A stretch of DNA of 25,176 bases, from NCBI GenBank assembly GCA_964581465.1, contig CAZOOP010000048.1:1-25176 (forward strand), given 5' to 3'. Of this stretch, positions 21,688 to 25,176 are shown piece by piece; positions within the stretch are counted from its first letter, which is position 1; the number at the start of each line of letters is the position of its first letter. Both the position numbers and the translations under genes were made by a program. The notes under the pieces were generated by a model. The model did not search any database. It had not been told where the DNA came from and saw only the letters and a program-made list of their open reading frames with translations. Source of the DNA: WJMB01 sp964581465 (lineage in GTDB: Bacteria > RBG-13-66-14).

Positions 21688-24102
21688 ATGCACTTCCGCC
21701 GCCGCGCTCTGCTCCTGCTGCTGGTCGTCGTCGCGACGGCCGGGGCCTTCGACTCCGCCCTGGTCGGCGCCTATACCTCCACCGCCGTCGCCGACGACGC
21801 CGGCGCCCTGTGGATCAACCCCGCCGGTCTGGGGATCGCCCGGATGCCCAACCTCTACTTCTCGCTGGCCGGTCTCGAGGACGATTGGGAGGATTACTCC
21901 GGCGCGGTCCAACTGGGTATCCTGGGGCTGGGATACCGGCGCGTTCCCGGCGCCTTCGAGGACGACTACCACGGTCGTTTCTCACTGGGGTTGGGGTTGG
22001 GCGGCGAGCGCTTCTCCCTTGGTTTGGGCTTCGATTGGTTCAACGAGCGCCTGGGCCGGCTCGAGGAGACCGTCTTCGATATGCGCCTGGGCGTCCTCTG
22101 GCGGCCCTGGAGCTTCCTCTCCGTGGGCGGAACGCTGGAGAACCTGCTCTCCGCCGACACGGCCCTGGAGCGTCGCGACAACGTCCTGGCCGCGGGGATC
22201 GCCCTGCGCCCCCTGGCGCCCTTCCTGTTCGACTCGCCGGATCTGGTGACCCTGAGCTTCGACGCCCGCTACACCGCTGATCCCGAGGACCTCATCGACA
22301 ACGCCGAGCAGTTGGACTGGTTCGCCGGAGTGGAGCTGCGTCCCCTGGATGGTCTGGCGCTCACGGCGGGATACGACGACGACGGCTCCCTGACAGTGGG
22401 GGCTAGATTGGAGCTGACCCACGGTGTCTTCGGCTACGGCGGCGCCCTGGACGACACGGGCGACTTCACCCGCCACGGTGGCAGCGTCGCCTTCTCTTTG
22501 GAGCGCCACGAGCCCCTGGTCTGTTTCGCCCCGCCCGGGGTGCTGACCCTGGAGATCGGCGGCGGCCTGGACGACCTGCCCCCCGAGTTCTCCCTGCTGG
22601 GCGGACCCGGCGGCGGACAGTCGCTGACCGGTCTGCTCTCCCAGCTCAAGCGGGCTCGCGAGGACGCCGACGTCGACGCCGTGCTGCTCTCCATCAAGCC
22701 GCTGGGCGGCATCTTCGGCGAGGTGACCGGCTCGATGCAGGAGTTGGGCGCCGAGATCGACCTGACCCGGGCCGCCGGCCTGCCCGTCTACGCCGTCTTC
22801 ACCGGTGAGGCCGTCGATCCGGGCGCGCTCTACCTGGCCGCTCACTGCGAACGCATCTTCCTGCCCGCCTTCACCAGCGTCGACGGCCTGGGCACCGCCC
22901 TGACCATCAACCGCTACGGCGGTCTGGCCGAGAAGTACGGCGTCGATCTCCAGGTGATCACCGCCGGCGAGTACAAGTCCGGCTTCTGGTCGCTGACCAA
23001 GGGCGCCACCACTGAGCAGGCCCGGGCGATCAGCGAACTGCTGGCCGATAACCAGGAACAGCTCTACGACCTCCTCGGCGAGCGCCGCGAGCTCTCCCGC
23101 GAGGAGCTGCTCGCGCTGGCCGATACCTGGACCCTGCGCTCCGAGGAAGCCCTGGAGGCCGGGCTGGTCGACGAACTCGGCGATTACCGCGACGCCCTGG
23201 CCGCCGTGGCTCGGGCCGCCGGAGCCGAGGCGGCCTCCGCCGACGAGGTCCGCGTCGTCGGCACCGCCGGCCGCGAGTACTGGGAGGACGAGTGGTCGGG
23301 CCGGCCACGCATCGCCATCGTCGGCGCCTACGGCGGCATCTCCGTGGGCCGCTCCGGCTGGGACTACCTGCGCGGCGGCCGCGGCATGGGCTCCCACACC
23401 CTGGCCGAGCAGCTCGACAAGGCCCGCCGCGATCCCCTGGTCCGCGCCGTGGTGCTGCGCATCGACTCCGGCGGCGGCTCCGGTATCGCCTCCGAAGAGA
23501 TCGCCCGCGCCGTCACCCGGCTCACCGAAGCCGGCAAGCCCGTCATCGCCTCCATCGCCGATATCGCCGCCTCGGGCGGTTACTGGATCGCCTGCCCGGC
23601 CGACTGGATCATCGCCGAACCGGCCAGCTTCACCGGCTCCATCGGGGTGATCGGCGTGATGGCCAGCCTGGAGCGCCTCTTCGAGGAGCAGGGCATCGTC
23701 CACGAGTCCTACACCGAGGGCCGCTACGGCAACCTGGGCGACTACGGCCGCTCCCTGACCGACGAGGAACGGGCGATGGTCGAGGAGGAGCTCAACTACT
23801 TCTACGGTGTTTTCGTCGACAAGGTCGCCGCCGAGCGCGAGCTCGAGGTGGACGAGGTCTACGAGATCGCCGGCGGGCGGGTCTGGACCGGACGCCAGGC
23901 CCTCGACAACGGCCTGATCGACGAGCTCGGCGGCCTGCGCCGCGCCGTCGAGCTGGCCGCCCGGCGTGGCGGCGTCGACCACCCCGACCCCGACCTGGTC
24001 ACCTACGGTAACTGGGGGCCGATGCTCTTCGAGCTCCTCGACCGCGACCTGATCGAGCTGCTGGGCTACGGCGACACCGCCCGCGTGGACCTCGACTTCT
24101 AG
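21688..24102 (+). CDS. sppA: Outer-membrane-type barrel domain fused to SppA (S49) peptidase
   Basis: An 804-aa fusion. Residues 1-20 are a signal peptide (HFRRRALLLLLVVVATAGA). Residues about 21-275 resemble a PorV/UPF0164-type barrel, starting DDAGALWINPAGLGIARMP with repeated glycine/aromatic strands. Residues about 280-804 form a complete SppA signal-peptide peptidase with tandem S49 repeats. The catalytic lysine is in ITAGEYKSGF (K430) and the serine in IAASGGYW (S629); their spacing of 199 is nearly the same as in E. coli SppA (K209, S409). SppA degrades cleaved signal peptides and membrane-protein fragments. The start ATG 21688 has AAAGGA upstream; an in-frame GTG/CTG extension to 21544 lacks signal-peptide character. 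Tethering the peptidase to a barrel implies a periplasmic, outer-membrane location instead of the usual inner-membrane anchor. Confidence 0.85.
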   Translation: MHFRRRALLLLLVVVATAGAFDSALVGAYTSTAVADDAGALWINPAGLGIARMPNLYFSLAGLEDDWEDYSGAVQLGILGLGYRRVPGAFEDDYHGRFSLGLGLGGERFSLGLGFDWFNERLGRLEETVFDMRLGVLWRPWSFLSVGGTLENLLSADTALERRDNVLAAGIALRPLAPFLFDSPDLVTLSFDARYTADPEDLIDNAEQLDWFAGVELRPLDGLALTAGYDDDGSLTVGARLELTHGVFGYGGALDDTGDFTRHGGSVAFSLERHEPLVCFAPPGVLTLEIGGGLDDLPPEFSLLGGPGGGQSLTGLLSQLKRAREDADVDAVLLSIKPLGGIFGEVTGSMQELGAEIDLTRAAGLPVYAVFTGEAVDPGALYLAAHCERIFLPAFTSVDGLGTALTINRYGGLAEKYGVDLQVITAGEYKSGFWSLTKGATTEQARAISELLADNQEQLYDLLGERRELSREELLALADTWTLRSEEALEAGLVDELGDYRDALAAVARAAGAEAASADEVRVVGTAGREYWEDEWSGRPRIAIVGAYGGISVGRSGWDYLRGGRGMGSHTLAEQLDKARRDPLVRAVVLRIDSGGGSGIASEEIARAVTRLTEAGKPVIASIADIAASGGYWIACPADWIIAEPASFTGSIGVIGVMASLERLFEEQGIVHESYTEGRYGNLGDYGRSLTDEERAMVEEELNYFYGVFVDKVAAERELEVDEVYEIAGGRVWTGRQALDNGLIDELGGLRRAVELAARRGGVDHPDPDLVTYGNWGPMLFELLDRDLIELLGYGDTARVDLDF

Positions 24103-24347
24103 TTCGTTCACTTTAGTCGCTATCGCAGGTCGCTCTCGCTGATGCCGACGGCGATCGCGGCGGTACGCGTTGCCGCGGGCCGTGCTCCAGACAGGCGGGC
24201 CGGGTGGATCGGTCAGCCGCTGATGATGGGTACCCCCGGGCCAATTCCTCTCGTCCGCCGGGAGCGCCCGTCAGCGCAAGTAGCCGGCATGGTCGAAAAC
24301 CGGCCCGACTCGCCGGGCCACCTTGATAACGCCTGACCGATTCACGC
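24103..24347. other. Intergenic stretch before the rRNA promoters
   Basis: GC-rich with several short inverted stretches (for example GGCCCGAC/CGGGCC around 24300). I see no gene, tRNA or convincing small RNA here. A 64-codon open frame at 24142-24336 has the arginine/proline-rich composition of chance reading. Confidence 0.4.
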
Positions 24348-24377
24348 TTGACAACTCCGCGCCATCCGTGCTATCTT
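24348..24377 (+). promoter_or_regulatory. rRNA operon promoter P1
   Basis: TTGACA at 24348-24353, an 18-base spacer and TATCTT at 24372-24377, about 640 bases before 16S. Expected start near 24384. This and P2 form the tandem promoter arrangement usual for rRNA operons. Confidence 0.72.
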
Positions 24378-24470
24378 ACCGCTCCCGGCTGACGAGGCGG
24401 AGCGTCGGGACGGGGGCTTCACCCGTGAAGGACACCACTGACCCTCGCGCGCGAATCATCCCCCATAGGC

Positions 24471-24500
24471 GCGAACAGGCGCGAACAGACGCGAACAGAT
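24471..24500 (+). repeat. Three 10-bp tandem repeats between the rRNA promoters
   Basis: GCGAACAGGC, GCGAACAGAC and GCGAACAGAT lie head to tail, and GCGAA recurs in the same 10-base phase at 24451. The array ends 26 bases before the -35 of P2, in the position of activator or UP-type elements. Confidence 0.8.
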
Positions 24501-24525
24501 AAGCGAAGAAAAACGCAAAAAGACC

Positions 24526-24554
24526 TTGACAGTCCGTCCGCCTTGTAGTACATT
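24526..24554 (+). promoter_or_regulatory. rRNA operon promoter P2
   Basis: TTGACA at 24526-24531, a 17-base spacer and TACATT at 24549-24554. An A-rich tract (GAAGAAAAACGCAAAAAG) lies directly upstream, like the UP elements of strong rRNA promoters. Confidence 0.75.
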
Positions 24555-24794
24555 ACACCCCGCCAACGCACGAGAGTCCGATTGGGGCCGGGAAGCATAA
24601 GGTCCTCTACGGCGACAATCTTGTTTGGCGGAATCAGAAACAAACGCAACGACCACATAGCTGGTTCGATGCAGTAGCGGGGCGAAAGTGGCGCCTCGGG
24701 AGAACGGCTGACAGTCTCAAGGCGAGACTCGAGGGCCTGAGGTACGGGGTCCTTCATTCATCCCCTCTCCCGAAACCCCGCGACAAGGTGCCAG

Positions 24795-24807
24795 GTTCTT
24801 TGAAAGC
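24795..24807 (+). promoter_or_regulatory. boxA-like antitermination signal in the rRNA leader
   Basis: GTTCTTTGAAAGC in the leader about 215 bases before 16S matches the Gram-positive-type boxA (GTTCTTTGAAA) bound by NusB-S10 during rRNA transcription. A small ACCCG/CGGGT hairpin (24996-25009) lies just before the 16S 5' end. Confidence 0.55.
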
Positions 24808-25020
24808 TGGAAGCAGTAGGGCAAGTAACGGTCCACCATCCCCGTGGATAGTGCCGGCTCGGCCGGCAACTCCCGGAATCGGATGCAAACCGGATCGCGA
24901 ACACCTACCCGTTAAACGAACGAGATCAGCCTAGAACATGCCAGATCGATGACCGTTGCCCTTAGCCGGCAACGGCTCACCGAACAAAGACAACGACCCG
25001 TTTTCGGGTTTAACATCTTG

Positions 25021-25176
25021 ACTTCGGAGAGTTTGATCCTGGCTCAGGACGAACGCTGGCGGCGTGCCTAAGCTTATGCAAGTCGAACGCGAAAGGCTCC
25101 TTCGGGAGCCGAGTAGAGTGGCAGACGGGTGAGTAACGCGTGGATATCGTGCCCCAATCCTGGGAATAACCCTTGG
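25021..25176 (+). rRNA. rrs: 16S ribosomal RNA, 5' end (partial)
   Basis: The universal 27F segment AGAGTTTGATCCTGGCTCAG begins at 25028, which is E. coli position 8, so the mature 5' end is placed at about 25021. GACGAACGCTGGCGGCGTGCC, TGCAAGTCGAACG and GACGGGTGAGTAACGCGTGG follow in the bacterial order. The gene runs off the right edge. The preceding 24384-25020 is transcribed leader with two promoters and boxA. Confidence 0.97.

Noticed and set aside
21982..24111. Very long minus-strand open frame opposite the SppA fusion
   Set aside because: High GC at third codon positions of the real gene keeps the opposite strand open; its translation is glycine/aspartate/valine/glutamine-rich and matches no domain.
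24142..24336. 64-codon open frame starting ATG 24142
   Set aside because: Its arginine/proline-rich chance composition, lack of a ribosome site and position before rRNA promoters argue against a gene.
24419..24757. 112-codon minus-strand open frame in the rRNA leader
   Set aside because: It covers the P2 promoter and tandem repeats and has no protein signature.
1..25176. CRISPR arrays, tRNA genes or a defence operon
   Set aside because: I found no regularly spaced repeats, no tRNA-like TTCGA arm with matching acceptor stem and no defence-type protein motifs.

Overview
The window is GC-rich bacterial DNA from an outer-membrane (diderm) organism. The evidence is a predicted outer-membrane barrel protein, signal-peptide proteins with a C-terminal sorting-type domain (two end in the same VISR motif), a pilus-retraction ATPase, and the 5' end of a bacterial 16S rRNA gene. 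An archaeal-type GatE-like protein and the sorting domains suggest a deep-branching or candidate-phylum lineage, possibly near the FCB group. The phylum is my inference; the partial 16S (25021-25176) would settle it.

Layout. Positions 1-125 hold the last codons of a secreted protein and a terminator. From 363 a co-directional block runs pilT, ftsY, an acetyltransferase, pdxA, miaB and an outer-membrane protein. An AT-rich foreign island (4123-~5304) interrupts it between pdxA and miaB; the island carries gene remnants, a 321-bp transposable element and a small ORF. A bidirectional terminator (7914-7940) separates this block from minus-strand genes: a TPR protein, then a gatE-like gene translationally coupled to a GNAT-thioredoxin-fold fusion. 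A nested pair of long inverted repeats (11703-11897) precedes a consensus promoter that drives a kinase-fold protein and a NapH-like membrane iron-sulfur protein, the latter split by an in-frame TAG. A long-chain acyl-CoA synthetase lies convergent to it.

Positions ~16545-18300 are a second insertion region. A secreted-protein gene is cut short next to a dead IS1595-family element (16649-17679), which contains a nested 321-bp element; a third copy (315 bp) lies just upstream of a large secreted clan-CD cysteine protease. The window ends with an unusual fusion of an outer-membrane-type barrel domain to a complete SppA peptidase, then a two-promoter rRNA leader with boxA and the start of 16S rRNA.

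The most novel signal is the ~320-bp repeat family. All copies keep the same terminal motifs, one has a perfect 8-bp target duplication, and the dead IS1595 element has the same termini. It looks like a non-autonomous (MITE) family mobilised by that IS. Housekeeping genes here are otherwise ordinary: protein targeting (ftsY), vitamin B6 synthesis (pdxA), tRNA modification and charging (miaB, gatE), lipid activation and envelope proteolysis.
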